From the NCBI GenBank assembly GCA_011009095.1, contig VTPC01000923.1, positions 1 to 64,000 of the forward strand: a stretch of DNA of 64,000 nucleotides. Direction: 5' to 3'. Below the pieces are notes generated by a model. It was not told the DNA's origin. It did no database searches and saw only the letters and a list, made by a program, of their open reading frames with translations. Made by a program: the position numbers and the translations under genes. Source of the DNA: Ignelater luminosus. Its lineage: Eukaryota; Arthropoda; Insecta; Coleoptera; Elateridae. Below, piece by piece: positions 33,807 to 47,400 of the stretch. Every line of letters starts with the position of its first letter. Position 1 is the first letter of the stretch.

Positions 33807-36800
33807 CTTTAGGAACACTCTGTATAGCCGCCTAGTTGAGAACTTTACTCAACATTATTGCTTAGATAGAAACAGAATATTTTGATGTCTACATTTCAAG
33901 GAATATTTTTTACTTTCAGACAACTTTAGTTGCCATAGCGGCAATCCTTGTCTCAGTCTTTTTTATATTCTAAATATCTTTTCACCCCATCACCCTTTTT
34001 TTTCTGAAGAATTTTAATCAGATGATGCTTTATTTTCACATCATACGTGTTGTTATTTTAGAAATTCTTTATTTCATCTCACACATAAGTTTATTGCAAA
34101 TGTAAAAACAAACGCGGCAAAACAATTTTCAAAGTGAAATTTTAATATAAATGTCAACATTACCTAAAAACCAGAAAAATGTTCGCAAACAAAACTCCTA
34201 TCCTACAAAAACAATGATTTATTAGCGGAATTTTACTTAAATATACTCAACACCACTTACTAATTAAGCTAAAACGTGGCCATTTTAATTGTTGCCATTA
34301 ATTACTTTGAAGGGAATGTTTTAGTAAGTTAGAATGGTAACCATTAATAGATGTCATAACGTTTCATTTTACAGCAACCTTTCACATGATAGCTAATAGC
34401 TAGTAACAAGAACGCATCAATAAACAGCCTGAACGTTAGGCAACCTTTATTACTGAATTGTATGTGATTCCTAAAAAGATTTTATCTTCGCTCTTTGAAA
34501 GTCATTCAGTTTTATTCTTTTCAATTTTCACATTTCATGCTTTCAGAAAATACTTTTTTTTACTATCTACTTCTATGCAGCTGTCGCTTCATCTTCACAA
34601 TTTATTCTTGAACTCACTGATTGAATTCTACGAAAATAATTTCCCTCGTCTGATCGTGTGTATAGGTAGTCCATCAGACAGACTGCTATTGTCGTCCAAA
34701 ATTAGCAACGCGTTCGGCCCAGTGAACCTGACACGCAAACGCAACAATTTTCCTACCCTCAGGATCACCACCACATGTTAGCTTTTCCACCTGAACTATC
34801 TCTCGCGCCCTTTACACGTTAGGTAAATAACATCAGCCAGCTGTCGTCTTTCTCGGTTCGGTGGGAAATCAAATAGATTTTCCACTTCTGAGTCCCTGGT
34901 TGTGTGTGGATGTGTGCGTTGCATGGCTTTGATTACTCATTTAAATTCATTGTTTGAGTAATTATTGATCGTGTGCGTGCTCAATTCAAGAAAGGTAGAG
35001 TAGGCAAATACGATGGTGAGCGTAAAGCTCACTTTTAATTTATATACTGGGTGTCCTGTATGAGCTGAAGGTGAATAGTAGATGTAAATTGAAACTTGGT
35101 TTATTTAGTAGATGATGCTAGTTAATTGAATGTACATATACAAAGAGCGAAACAAGATTCCATGCATCATAAGTGAAAATGTAACATCAAGCGGCCAGAA
35201 GGATAACAAGGGTTACAAATAATACAAATGAAGAAGTTATCTAGATCTTGATAGAAAGTGAATTATTGAGTACGAATAAAAAGAATGGAAAAAATTGTTA
35301 GTAGACCATAATGAAATTTTTATTATCCTAGTAGGTTGGGTATGTTAATTAAAGCTAATTAAAGCAGATCAATTTTAAGCACGCAATGTATTCAATTTGC
35401 CGCTTGATCGTTAAACCAAAAACAGCTTTATCTAATTTTGTAATAAAATCCTTATATTTTACTGCCGTCCATCGTTATATAAATGGTATCGCTTAAGCAT
35501 TTATTACGTTATAAAAGAAAATTCGAATATACAGCATGTTTTCGTTAAAATACTAGCAATAAGATTTTTCAGACATTTTTTAAATAAATTTGACAATTAC
35601 ATATCATTCTGTAACTAAAGCTCGTTCTTATTCAAACCAATATGGGATAACCATAAAATGTAAGCAGCTCGATAGTTGGCAGCTTGACATGATATGTCTT
35701 GCTTTTTAAATTTGTTTCAAATGGATTGAAATTTATCTAGATCAACGGTTGAAAAATCTTTCTTGTTTGTTAAGAAAATTGTTCAGAACGTTTGGTCCTC
35801 ATGGGATCCTTCAAGAACTGACTCATAAGAGTTTTGTCACTTTTATCACAAGTCTGCGTTGAACTTGTAACTTAGCAAAAAAAACCAGACCATTTTCAGA
35901 TGGTAGTTAACTATGGTCCAAGCAGCTGTTGGAACATCCACTCAGTAACCACCGTGTTACTCTACTGTGCACCAAAACCAAAAATCAGTAAAAACCTTAG
36001 TAATAAGGTAATAATAGTAATAATGACCTTAGACCTAATCTTAAGGTGTCAGTGCCAATATTCACTCCGGAAATCTGTAATTTTGCTACACAGCATCAAC
36101 TAAAATCTAAAATATAAAAGATTGTTGTCTTCAGTAGATAAAAATTCTAAATAGCCCAACCGTTTTCAGACTAATTCATATCTGAGTAACCAGGATTATA
36201 AAGTTATTAACAAAATCTATAAAACACAAATTAGATATAGGATTATAGACTAATTAGTGTAAATGGGAGTAGTTTTAGGGAGATTAAAATATTAAGAAAT
36301 TGAATTAATTAAAATAGACGCAAAAGTGTATTAAGGATCTTAATAATTATAAAGCTAAGTTTACGTTTTGTTAATTGATCTTGAAGAAAAATCATTCTGG
36401 TTAATTTTATTTTATTTACTGTTTACTAAGCATAGCCTCGAGCATGTAAAAACATGCCTGCGTATATCAAATAAGTGATAGTAACTTATACCAAGAGTAT
36501 ATGTAGTACGAAGTCAATTTTTAGATTTTTGCTGATTACGTTACTGATCATGTAATAATATTTACAAAAGGCAGAGAAATTTAAACAAGTAAGTAAATAA
36601 TAAATACAAAGGATAATTGAAAATTGCATTAAACAGACAGTATGCAATATTGAGAATTTGCTTATTTATTTGCTAATTATTATTAGATTTAGCTGAATAT
36701 TTTCTCACTGACTAACAAAAAATCGCAGGAAAAAAATTATGACTGTTAAATAAACTTCAGAGTTTATCAGGATAATCTTGCTATGCAATAACAAGATAAG

Positions 36801-37258
36801 ATCAATTTATTTACTGATGCAAAGCAAGATTATTCCTATGTTCATTAACTAAAACTGCTGCATTGACGTTAATATTACGTAAACGGATGCCGTACCCTAA
36901 ATGTAATAATCTTTTTTATCATTTAATTGGTTTTATGAAAAATTCTGCATTTTAAGCTTTTTATAACCGGATAACTGCATTCATTATTAAAAAGAGAAGA
37001 CAACAAAATCCAAAAATCTCATTACCATTAGGAATGTTTGAACAAACTTATGTGTACCGACACATAACGCACACTTGATAAAAAGTGAATGTTAAGTACA
37101 CTTAATCTTGTTATAAAATGATAAGTAAGCCCCGGTATCCCTTCTATCATTTTCATTTCAGTCATTCAATTACCGTGCATCGACATTAAAGAGACGACTC
37201 GTATGCGTCTAGCAGTGTTTTGGATTTAATAAAATTTTTTTTGTTTTTTTATTCCTAG
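33807..37258. other. No gene; two hairpins and a GC-richer patch
   Basis: There are three points of note. About 34640-34870 is less AT-rich and CpG-bearing, without a coherent frame. A perfect 6 bp stem occurs at 35012-35028 (GTGAGC/GCTCAC). An inverted repeat at about 36767-36842 pairs GGATAATCTTGCTATGCA with TGCAAAGCAAGATTATTCC around a roughly 30-base loop. The rest is featureless AT-rich DNA. Confidence 0.45.
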
Positions 37259-37474
37259 CGGTTATGAAGGCGACGACGAATCCTCGGCACTCTCAGCAGT
37301 CAGTGCTGACCGCTTGACTGTACATCAATCAACCCCAATACGCTTAACGAGACGTAGTCACCAATTTCGTGTGTTGTGGACAACTACATCAAGCGAACAA
37401 CCCCCTGTCACCGGATATTACAGTTCATCTAACAACAAGGAAATAAGAAAAATTCGCGATGGCCGTGGTGAACG
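37259..37474 (+). CDS. Isolated exon with strong splice sites; gene unknown
   Basis: A 216 bp segment of near-balanced GC stands in AT-rich DNA. It is preceded by a pyrimidine tract and acceptor (TTTTTTTATTCCTAG) and followed by a consensus donor (AACG|GTAAGT). One frame is open through the whole segment, a symmetric phase 2-2 exon encoding a Ser/Thr/Arg-rich, non-repetitive piece (ADRLTVHQSTPIRLTRRSHQ, then TTTSSEQPPVTGYYSSSNNK). Alternatively it is the end of a 5' leader exon. An ATG with good context (TCGCGATGG) at 37459 would begin MAVVN and split its sixth codon at the same donor, and an initiator-like TTTCAGTC lies at 37157. I cannot name the gene and saw no companion exon in the window. 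Confidence 0.55.
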
Positions 37475-37911
37475 GTAAGTCTAATTTCATTTCCGCTTCT
37501 TTATTACTGCATTACAAAAGTTTAAAGAAACTGTAAAAATGGGAATTTCTTGAAAGTTGTTTGATTTGCAAAAGCACACTTTGGACAGTTTTAAATAAAA
37601 TCATAATCTCGATCAATTTCATTGCACTTTGATTATATTAAATGTTTACACAAAATGTGTATCACTTAGGTACGTGTATTTTTCAAAAATATTTAAAAAT
37701 AAAATTGTAGTCGATTATATAATTTGTAAGTTCTTTCGTCCGAAGCAAACAACAGCTATAGTATAAGACAATATCGAAGATTATCTATGACAATTTAGGA
37801 TTAACTTTTTTTTAGTAGTTTGACGTCAATTAAAAGTTTAAAAGATTAGATTTCTTTGATAACAATTGAAGATTAAGTAAATAAGAATTAGTCAAACTTA
37901 CTATAAGAATA
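37475..37911. other. Presumed intron DNA, nothing else seen
   Basis: AT-rich DNA between the isolated exon's donor and the DUF4817-type element. Confidence 0.4.
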
Positions 37912-39558
37912 TACAGGGTGACATTTTGAAAAGTTTCAATGGGTTGTATTTTTTTTAATAAGAAATATCAAAAAATACTCGGAACTGTTCCGGTAGTATG
38001 CAGGGGGAACCAAACCACAAACATGGCGCCATTCCAACTTTAAAATCTTAAATGCCAACCCCCACTTGTCACACATCATTGGAAAGCTCTTGAGAAATGC
38101 TTTTCGTTGGTATTATACAAAGATACATTTGGATGAAACATTTATAATTTATTTAACAATAAAGTGATCGGATTGTAATTCATGTGATCAATTGATCTAG
38201 TAGGTAAATGCCAAAAAAAAGTTTGCTGGGCGTTAATTGCATTTTAAGTATTTCTCGTCAGGAAAACAATCGTCTTTAAATAAATATGCTCTCCTTCTAT
38301 CAGTAAACCTTATTATCCAAAAATCTTTTAATGTCATGACAAGTTTCATAATGATGTACACTTTAGCTGAAAAAATTGAAATTATTTTCATATACGGTTC
38401 TGTGTTAAGAACAGCTGCTACTTTTAATACCAGACACCTACAGAAAATGTCAGTCATACCTACTTTGAAAAGTTAGTTACCAAATTTGAAAAACCGGGGT
38501 CAATGACAAATAAGAACAGAGTCGGGTTAAGAGTACTGAATGAAGTCGTCCAGATAGAAATCTTAGGTCATTTTGCTGCAACTCCAGAATCGTCTGTTCG
38601 AAAAGTAGCAACTGCCACAGGAATTTCGCGAGAAACGGTACGACGAACTTTTAAGATGCAAATCCTCCAAGAACTGACCAAAGACAACTACGACCAAAGA
38701 ATTCAATTTTAGGGAGAGATGACGGAGAAAATTTAAAATGATCCAGAATTAATGAAAAATATTTGTTTTAGTGACGAATGTACGTTTTTCTTAATGGGAT
38801 AATGAATAAACACAATTGCCTCTATTGGTCCAATGAAAAATGTTGGATGTGATTATTTTTGTATGCAGAAATAGCATCATATTGATAAGATATACTTTTG
38901 GCAACAGCAAACCAAGAGATATCAAAAATCTAGGCAAAAGGCTATATTTAATATCAACTTAATAGATACTGCACGAGCAGAATATTTGGTTTGGTGCGAA
39001 TAGGATTAATGCCAAAAAATATCAAAAAGTTATTTACAATGAAAACGAAAACCAGCAGGCCAAAACATGACAATAATAGATGATAGCGCAAAAGTTGCCA
39101 AATTGTAGAAAACACACTAAAGATGCTTTACAACGATGTTTTTAAATTGTAAATCACACTCAATTATTTACGAATTAGGTTAAAATTCAGAATTCTTCTA
39201 TTATTTGACTTTTAAATTGCAAAATTAATATTAGAACACTTTTTAGAACATATCAAAATGTCCTGTCAAATCGACTTTCATTTTTGTTAAATGCAACTGA
39301 TAATTTTTCATTGCTCCAATCAACATCACGTTTGATTTTTAACAAACAAAAACGTTGGTCTAAAATTCATAATAGCGGAATTAGAACAGAGAAACAAAAT
39401 GTCTTAAACTTGATTGGTCGGCAATAACATTGACTTTAAGTGATGAATGACCTGATATTGAAGTTCGACGTCGTTTCTGATTTCACAGGATATTCTAAAA
39501 AATGTTCTAATTGTAGTTTTGCAATCTATAAGTAGACTGTAAAACGGTACGCCCTGTA
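37912..39558 (+). mobile_element. Decayed DUF4817-type Tc1/mariner relative
   Basis: A CAGGGTGACA tip at 37914 preceded by TA, and a right tip CGCCCTG at 39550-39556 followed by TA, bound about 1.64 kb. The inverted tips match only over the first 6-7 bases, so the borders are likely but not proven. Inside is a transposase in pieces. YTLAEKIEIIFIYGS (from 38356) is the DUF4817 opening. A second frame from 38503 holds PESSVRKVATATGISRETVRRTF and LQELTKDNYDQRIQF. After a stop comes NICFSDECTFFLNG (first catalytic Asp block, near 38760), then a worn NKHNCLYWS. Later catalytic blocks are mostly lost, leaving only IWFGANRI near 38985. Dead. Confidence 0.8.
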
Positions 39559-42500
39559 TAAGATTCAAATTAGTACTTATACACGTCAAATGCTTAATTT
39601 AAAGAAAACGCTGAATACCTTCCAGTTTTCAACAGGCTTTGTGCCTTAAGAATCTAGAATATTCTTGTTTCACTTTTTAATTACAAAAATCATTACATTT
39701 ACATAATTTAACGGTCTCAATGTTGGCTACGAAGAAGGGTAATATTTCATTGACTTTATATTCAAATCAGAACAAGTAACAAAGAAATTTCTACATCTTC
39801 TAGCTACCGTGATTTAACAAGAATGAAATTGGCAACCTAGTCGACCTACGCCCAGATATTTGTTTGGGAATCTGAAGACTTTTATATTTTTTAAAATTGC
39901 AAATTTTGATTAATCAAGTGGATGAAGTAACTAAATAGATTTTATTGAACTAATGAATAATTTCTACTTACATTTTTAACCACTAGCTATCAAATGAAAT
40001 AACATTGAGACTGCTGTATGTTTTAGCATCTTTACTAGAGTTATAACGTAGTCTATCCTCCAACTATTTTAATTTTCTCGAGCGCATTTAAAAAAAAATT
40101 TTACAAGTACTTTTTGTTTGAACCTAATGGGACTTAACAATATATATATATATATTGTGGATAGGGGCGCAGCGATTTAGGCTGGCGCGATGGCGGCGTC
40201 CTAGTTTTTATTGCAATCTATCACAGACCAGATTGTAGTCTTGCTTCCATTAGGGACTGTGAAAAGTCACAACGCTTCAGAATTAACCATCTACACTATT
40301 ACAGGTGTTTGTGCCATGTTTATCAATGGGTCATTTATACCGGGGCACTCTTGTCTGACGATCCGAGTTTTAACAAAATTTCTTTCTTTTGCATTAGGCT
40401 TTAAGGTGGATTTGTCAGTTCAATTAATAAGGTACTTACTTACATAATAGTTTACTTAAACCGAAAGACAGATTTACAAGAGGTAACTTTAAAACCTGTG
40501 TGGTGCCCCGGGTGATAGTATATGATTGTCCCTTGATGAATAGTTTTGAAATCAAAAACGTGAATGAAGATTTTTCCGCAACGCTATTTATAAGCTATGG
40601 TCAAGCATTATAATCTCAAGCGTTTATAAATCAGAACTCAATTGAACAGGCGAGACAAGAGAGAGGAAACAATTAGTTCTGTATTGTCTGGCTTGGAATT
40701 CACATATCTTCATTTTGGGATTCACTGAACTGGATAGCTGCTGCCTCACCTTTGCCAACGATCAACAATCTTAGAAATAAGTACGCAATTGGAATCGACT
40801 TGGCCAGCATTTCCTGTTGTGTGTTTTGTTTTATTTGCTTTTGTGTTTATTTGTGATGTGATGTGCATATTTGGATAATTTACTGAGCAACGTAAGTTTG
40901 CACACTATTGTAAATTTGTAAACTGCAGAATTTCAAGTCACACTCACAAGCAAAAGTTCCTACATCGTAGACATTTGTAAATATGTTAGTAGGTTAGATA
41001 TTGTAATGTAAAAAGGTTATTCACCAATTCGAGTTTGGTCTTAGTTTGTTGGCGTAAACAATATATTTTTTGAATTTGCCTGTTGGCTACTTAAGTTTCA
41101 AGTAAAAAGCATTATCGCAGTGAATATAGTTACCGACGGATTTGGCGTTAAACAAAATATCTTAGCAACTCCAAATCCATGAGTGATAACGTTTAGATTA
41201 AGGACATCTTTAAAAAAGCTTTTGGGAAAATGTTTACCCTAAATCTAGAAATTATATTATTGACTGGTAACTTAAACTGCTACAAATTTTGATATCTTAT
41301 CTATGTTAAATTATAAATTAAGATAGCTCAGGTTAGTTTCTTAAGTTATTTTGGCTTTAACGTAACTTGACATAACGCATGTTGCATTTGAGATATTTAT
41401 CGAGAGGTCGTTAGCAACTATGTTTGGTAAAATTTATCCTCCGCATCTTTGATGTTTGGTAAAGCCTGTTCATTTAAATATCACATAACTGTTATCATAT
41501 TACGGTTAAGATTTTATGTAAACCGAGGGTTCATGTTTCCTGTGTCGAATGTGTTTATTATTTATTGAGAATAAAATTTGTGTATGTTGTTCCTTTTGCA
41601 TAGTCGCACGCATAAGTCTGTTTCAGGAAACACATTGCCTCTGGAGAAAGCTGCCGTGATGTCGAGATCCAGCTGCGTACATAGAAATTAGTCATAGCGA
41701 ATATATGTGTAAGTATCAGCTGAGGCAAAGCTATCTTAGCGTGTCTACGAAGACTATTTTTCCAAAGCAGTATTTCAAACTCTGTCTCTTACTGAAGGCC
41801 GGAGAAGATGAATCAGTTGTAGTGTTCCTTTTCTCTTACCTTGGCCATCGACCACAACTGGCGCCTTTTAATATTCAGAAACGTTTCGTACCGACTCTCG
41901 AAGGGCTTAAGGCCCTTAGAACGCGCCCCGTCTCTAATGATGTTGCGTAAATTATCGAAGGGTTACCAAACCCTTTTTTGCATGTAACAACTTTGTCAGA
42001 CTTTATCTTTTGGAATCAGAACGAAGAGATAATATTGATAGTTTTTTCTTCTTAAAAAGTTAGTTACACAGATTCTATTGAATTTTTCTGTCTATAATTT
42101 ACATTATGACTCAAGGCTGCCTATTGAGTTAATACGGTGCAACTACAAGAAAAGTATCAATTTGATGATGACCGTTCAATAGTCAATTTCAATAATTTCA
42201 GTTTTTACAATCATTATCTCTGTAATTTTGCATAATCAATAATATTATACTACAATAGATGAAGTCGATACCTTATCTTATCAATAAAAAATGAACGTAA
42301 CTGTCACGAGAAAGTTAAGTACCCACCGCATCCTTAATGACAAGTATACAGGCAGGCCAGCAATCGTAAAACCTAATAATTTTAAATGAAAGTAGTACCT
42401 ACTCTTAGTAAATTGCTTATTACTTATTTAAGAACAATAAATAAACAAGGAACGACGGCAAATCATAATAAAAGGGGGATAGTAAAGCGTCATTGGGAAT

Positions 42501-44084
42501 TCATAATAAACAACATTAATATATAAGGTATACTATACACGTGTTTTCCTATAGGAGCTCGGATAAGGAATAAAATTGATCTAAATTATTTTTAATTTGT
42601 TCTTGCGGAGAAATAGCGTCGTTAAGGTTTTTATGAGTTTTCCTGATAACATTTCACTTACCTTCTCCCTTTTTTTTATTGTAAATAGAGACATTATTAC
42701 TACTATTACATTAGGTCAAGGTCGGATGATATTTAAAGGATAAAAGGTGCGCCTTTAATGAAAATAAAGGGAAAAAAGGGAAAACATCATGCAAAGTTAT
42801 CCGCGTCAAAATATTTGGTAAAGGGAAAAAATGGACAACTCGAATTTTATTGATTTAGGGTTTCTTATGGAAAATTGCATGTTGTTGCATAAATAAAATT
42901 GAAACCTTAACTATAAGAGGGAAAAACGTGATGCGCTGAGCGAATTATAAACACGTAGGCATTTTATCAATTTATCAGCTGCGTGGTTTCCTTGTAGGTA
43001 CTTATCTAAATTTATCTTTATTTGATATATTTTTTGTTGCTGTTGTTGTTTTTGTTAACTTTGTTGGTACTACAACACCTACACAAAAGTTTATATTGAT
43101 GCTAAAAGTAAAGCTAGTTTGTTTCTTTATAAAGGGCAAACCTTTTAGTGTAATGTGAAATAAATAATAATAGATGTAAGTAAATTACAAGTGAATTTCC
43201 AATAATAGTTTGTAAATGTAATTTGAATGTCATTAAGGGTACTAATTAAATATTTATTATTGTTTGATTGGTTATAAAAAGTTAACTTTTTCAAGTTTTT
43301 ATATGTGCGTTTATTTAGTTTATGGCTTTCATATTGCTTTTCCTGTACAACCCACATGTTGATAATAAATAAATAAATTGAATCTTCGTGCTGTAAATTC
43401 TATTGTTTTGATTATCATTTTAAAATATTCCAGCTTTCAAGAAGTTAATTTTAATTTTTGTACTTAAGTAATCGAGTTCGTCAATTTATAAATTTCTATG
43501 GTAAACATCTAGACTTGAGGTTCTGAGATTCTCATTTGGAGAAAATTTGCAAAACGAATTCATTCGGATTCAGCTAAATTCTAATTGGCGGCAAAATTGA
43601 AGCCACGAGGTCTGGGGAAACCTCGACATGAAGCTTGAGTCACGAAACGACATTCCACACTAGCCTTCGGCTATTTGATTTTTTCCTCTTCGTAAACTTT
43701 TCTCCTATTAGCGATTAACCGTTCACTTCTTCCTTTTTTGGTTTACTTCCTGATATGCGTTAATGTCCTATAATTCGGAAACCCAGATTGTAGATATTTT
43801 GTTTGAGAGTTTTCTTCTTTTTTCCCTTGAACTGGATAGTTTCGTCCAAGATCTAGCTTTTTGTTTTGGTATGTCGAGGCCATATTTCTTTACATCTTTC
43901 TATATAGGTGCTCCTGGATTTCCTGTATTTCTATTTAATTTTTTGTTTCTGTTTCAGAAATAAGGGCAAAAGTAAGATATTTTGATTCTCTTTTTACATA
44001 GGAAGCCTTTCATGTAATTTCTCACATGTACAGTCATTTTGATCATCTTATCAACTTGCTGATTAGCAAAATAGAAGACAGAAA
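39559..44084. other. Long interval, no gene seen; (TA)n at 40139-40157
   Basis: AT-rich, with a short (TA)n tract near 40140 followed by a small GC-rich spot (GGCTGGCGCGATGGCGGCG), and a GC-richer 41780-41945 whose 81-codon open frame I do not recognise. No domain or convincing splice pair was found. Confidence 0.45.
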
Positions 44085-44480
44085 CTTTGCTTTCTCTTGT
44101 TGCGATGTACATTTTTTCAAATCAAATTCTAAACCATGTTAGACAAGCTGCATTTTTGACATCGAGTTTAGAATGATTGCCACTTGGCCAAAAAGTTGTT
44201 TTAAAACTTGTTAGACAAGCTGCATTCTTGACAACAATTTGTTTGGTTTTTCCTGTTGTGGTGACCACTTGGTCAAAGCATGCTTAACATCTTTGGCAAC
44301 AATTTTTGTTTTTTCCTGTCGTGACAACCACTTGGCCAAAGCTTATTTTAGAACTTACTAGACAAGCTGCATTCTTGACAATGATTTTCTGCTTTTTCCT
44401 ATCTTTATAACTGCTTGGTTGAAACACATTTTAGAACATGTTAGACAAGCTGGATTTTTGACATAGATTTTGCGTTCACT
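44085..44480. repeat. Minisatellite, about five units of 72-83 bp
   Basis: The block TTAGACAAGCTGCATTCTTG recurs at 44139, 44211, 44284 (worn), 44358 and 44441, spaced 72, 73, 74 and 83 bases. Between blocks each unit has TTTTTCCTGT-, ACCACTTGGCCAAA- and TTTTAGAAC-like words. Units differ by roughly 15-30%. It has no coding potential. Confidence 0.88.
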
Positions 44481-47400
44481 ATTCTTTAACCTCATTGGTT
44501 TCTTTTCATGTACTGATTCAACTCTTGCACTAAATTATGATTTCGCTAAACCAAGCGCAATGTCCCTGTATCTTTCTATATGACAAGTCGACTATTCTAA
44601 AAATAAATATGAAAACTTCTTGGTCAACTTGATTTTGTTGTGTTTATCCAGAAATAATAGTATGATATCCTGAAGTAAATGATTCTTCTTAGAGACCTAT
44701 GTCACTATGTATTATTGCAATATGTCTAAGTCTAGCTATAGTGATATCAAGGCATCTATTTGTGTCGTGTTTCATACTCTATTATTGTAGTCACTGAAAA
44801 AATAATTCTTCATAGCCTTTAGATTCTAAAGAAAATAGAACACACACGTAGGTGTGCTGCATAATTTATTACTGACTTTTCCAATATTCTATAATTACAT
44901 ATCAAGAACACAGCTGCATTCAGTATTCAATAACGTTTCCTGCTTTATTTATTTCAACATCACTTTTTTGTCAGCTTGAAATATACAGCCCCGTTCCTTC
45001 TATTGATTCCAATTTTAATCGTAAATAAAATACAATGTTATGTAAATAACGGCATCGCAAGAGTGAGCTTTACTAGCTTGAGCATGTCTTAAAATCAATT
45101 TCATGTTTACAAACAGTGGAGTTGAAGTTTTTTATTGGTAATATCAATATTTAACTCGAAACATAATAAAACAATTAAGTAGTTTTTGTTTCTTTATCTG
45201 TCTGAAGTATTATTGCTTGCTGTATCTTGACCCTTTTATAAATTTTCGATTCTCTCTTGAGATTGCAAAAGGTTGCTTCAACTTCTAACCAGAATGGTTA
45301 GTTTGTAACCATTTGGTCTGCAATCTATATGAAAGTCATTGGATGAAATCGAATCAAAGACCTGTTAATTGTTAACTTTCTCTTTTTTGTTTTTCTTTGG
45401 AAAAAACAATTGCTTATGCACGAAAACTTTATTGACTAAATATAAACCAATAGTCAGCTAAATACTTACATTAAAGCATTTTTAGGGAGGAATGGAGAGC
45501 AATAACTGTATCAATCTCCTCTAAACGCATCCTTGAGCTTAAAAACATTCATGGGGCTCGAAATGAAAGGTAGGTGACTTACGATCTCAGAGCACATATT
45601 TTCTGTACTGCAACTGTATCAGTCAGACATTTTTGATTTTATAGCTGTAATGTTCATTTAATTTATTTTCGTCAATTTTTGTGTTAACAGAGCGATTATG
45701 CCACTTACAACGTGATACTCATACTGATAGTTAGATACTTACAAAATACTCCAGCAGGCTGATCTCAAAATAATTTTTTCATGAAATAACAAAATAACAG
45801 ACAAAATAAGAAAAAGTAGTAGATATTTTATCAATGCTATTTTGTACTTGTTAACATGAATTTTTATAAAAACTAGCCTTTGTTCTAATGTTTATTATAC
45901 TGGGCATCAACTAGCAAGGTCATATGGCCCAGTGAGATTTCAGAATGAAAAAATAGCACGTCAACCCCCTTGTGATCTCATTATGTTAATTTTTTATTAA
46001 CTTGCGTGTTTTTAAACGATATTTTTGTTATTTCTTGATACCTCTGCTTACAGAATGCGTTGCAAAAATTAAAAACGATAGAAGTGGTCTCTAATGACTG
46101 AATGTAGACCGTACAAATTTAATAGCAGACTCTCCTCTAAATAGTGTAATCGCTGAAATTAATAAAATTTAAAAATAAAGTCCACGCAAGTTAAAGTTTA
46201 AAATAACCTTTAACATTCTCTATTTATCATGTTTAGCAAACGGCACAGACACGCAATCGTTATCGCGATCAAACGATCGAACCCGTTTAAAACAATGACC
46301 GCTATCTTTTTTCTAGAAAAATCGTATGGATTTCTTAGAACTATTTTTATAAACAAAAGACTGTAAATATTTACAGGTTTTATATCACTTAGACATAAGC
46401 ATAACCTTAAATTATCAAAAACTTGAAGATAAATATTTTGATTTGGTTTTTACTTTACGCATTCAAAAAATACGTTTTAGGACATTGCGTTGGTCTCTTT
46501 CTGTATTAACAACAAAAATCTGATAACATGGTATATTTAAGATAAGAGAAGAGTTAAATCTTATGTTTTTAATGTGAGACTGTAGTATAAGACCTTCCTT
46601 GAAAGAGACTTAATTTTGCTCGGTAAGTTTTGGGTCTAAAAATATACATGAAAATTTAAATTTTTATGTAACCTCATAGCAGGCTTGACTTGTCTTCTGC
46701 AAGCAAAACCAAAATATTGTTCTTGATATCTACCATTTGACGACTAAATAATAATACCAACAAAGGCCCTGAATTGTACCCTTGTGGAACTCCTCTTATA
46801 ATTTAGGATTTGTCCAAATACTATCAATTAGCAAATAATAATAAATAATAAAGTACACTTGCTTTTTTACTAATCTATAGGGAGAGGTCACAGATTTCAA
46901 TACGTTTTTGTCTTAGTCTTTTTGACCTGAAGGCGACTCTTCAATAGCCGTTAACCCATCTTTTAATAGCGTACCAAAATCTTTACAAACTAGTGTTCAT
47001 CTCTACCTACTTGCAATGCATGGCAAAGCGATCTCTCCAAGAATCCATTCTTGACTCTTTGTCAAAAAATAGCAAACGGCTAAAGTTGAGAAGCTTTGAA
47101 TCTGGAAAATTTTAGAATGAGGAGATTTATTTTCTGCATGAATAGAGATATTCTGAATGCACGAGAATGTATATGACCCGATAGACTGTGTGAGTTGGAA
47201 TTAGCTATGACTCTTTGGATGTTTAATAATCTTCCATGAATTTCATTTCTCTGTAGCCGAAATATTGCGCTTGAAGAGCAAACTCACCCGGTTTCATATT
47301 TAGTTTTCTTAAGAAAAATAATGGATTGAATTGGAATTTTGATTGGAGATGAAACTAAATTTGAGGTTAAAATTATTTTTGACAGCATTGACAAATTTGA

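Noticed and set aside
34458-34781. 107-codon plus-strand open frame
   Set aside because: The first two thirds are hydrophobic filler from T-rich DNA. No motif or splice support is seen.
46262-46285. Possible tRNA T-arm (minus-strand GGGTTCGATC)
   Set aside because: The T stem does not pair and no A box or acceptor stem lies at the right distance.
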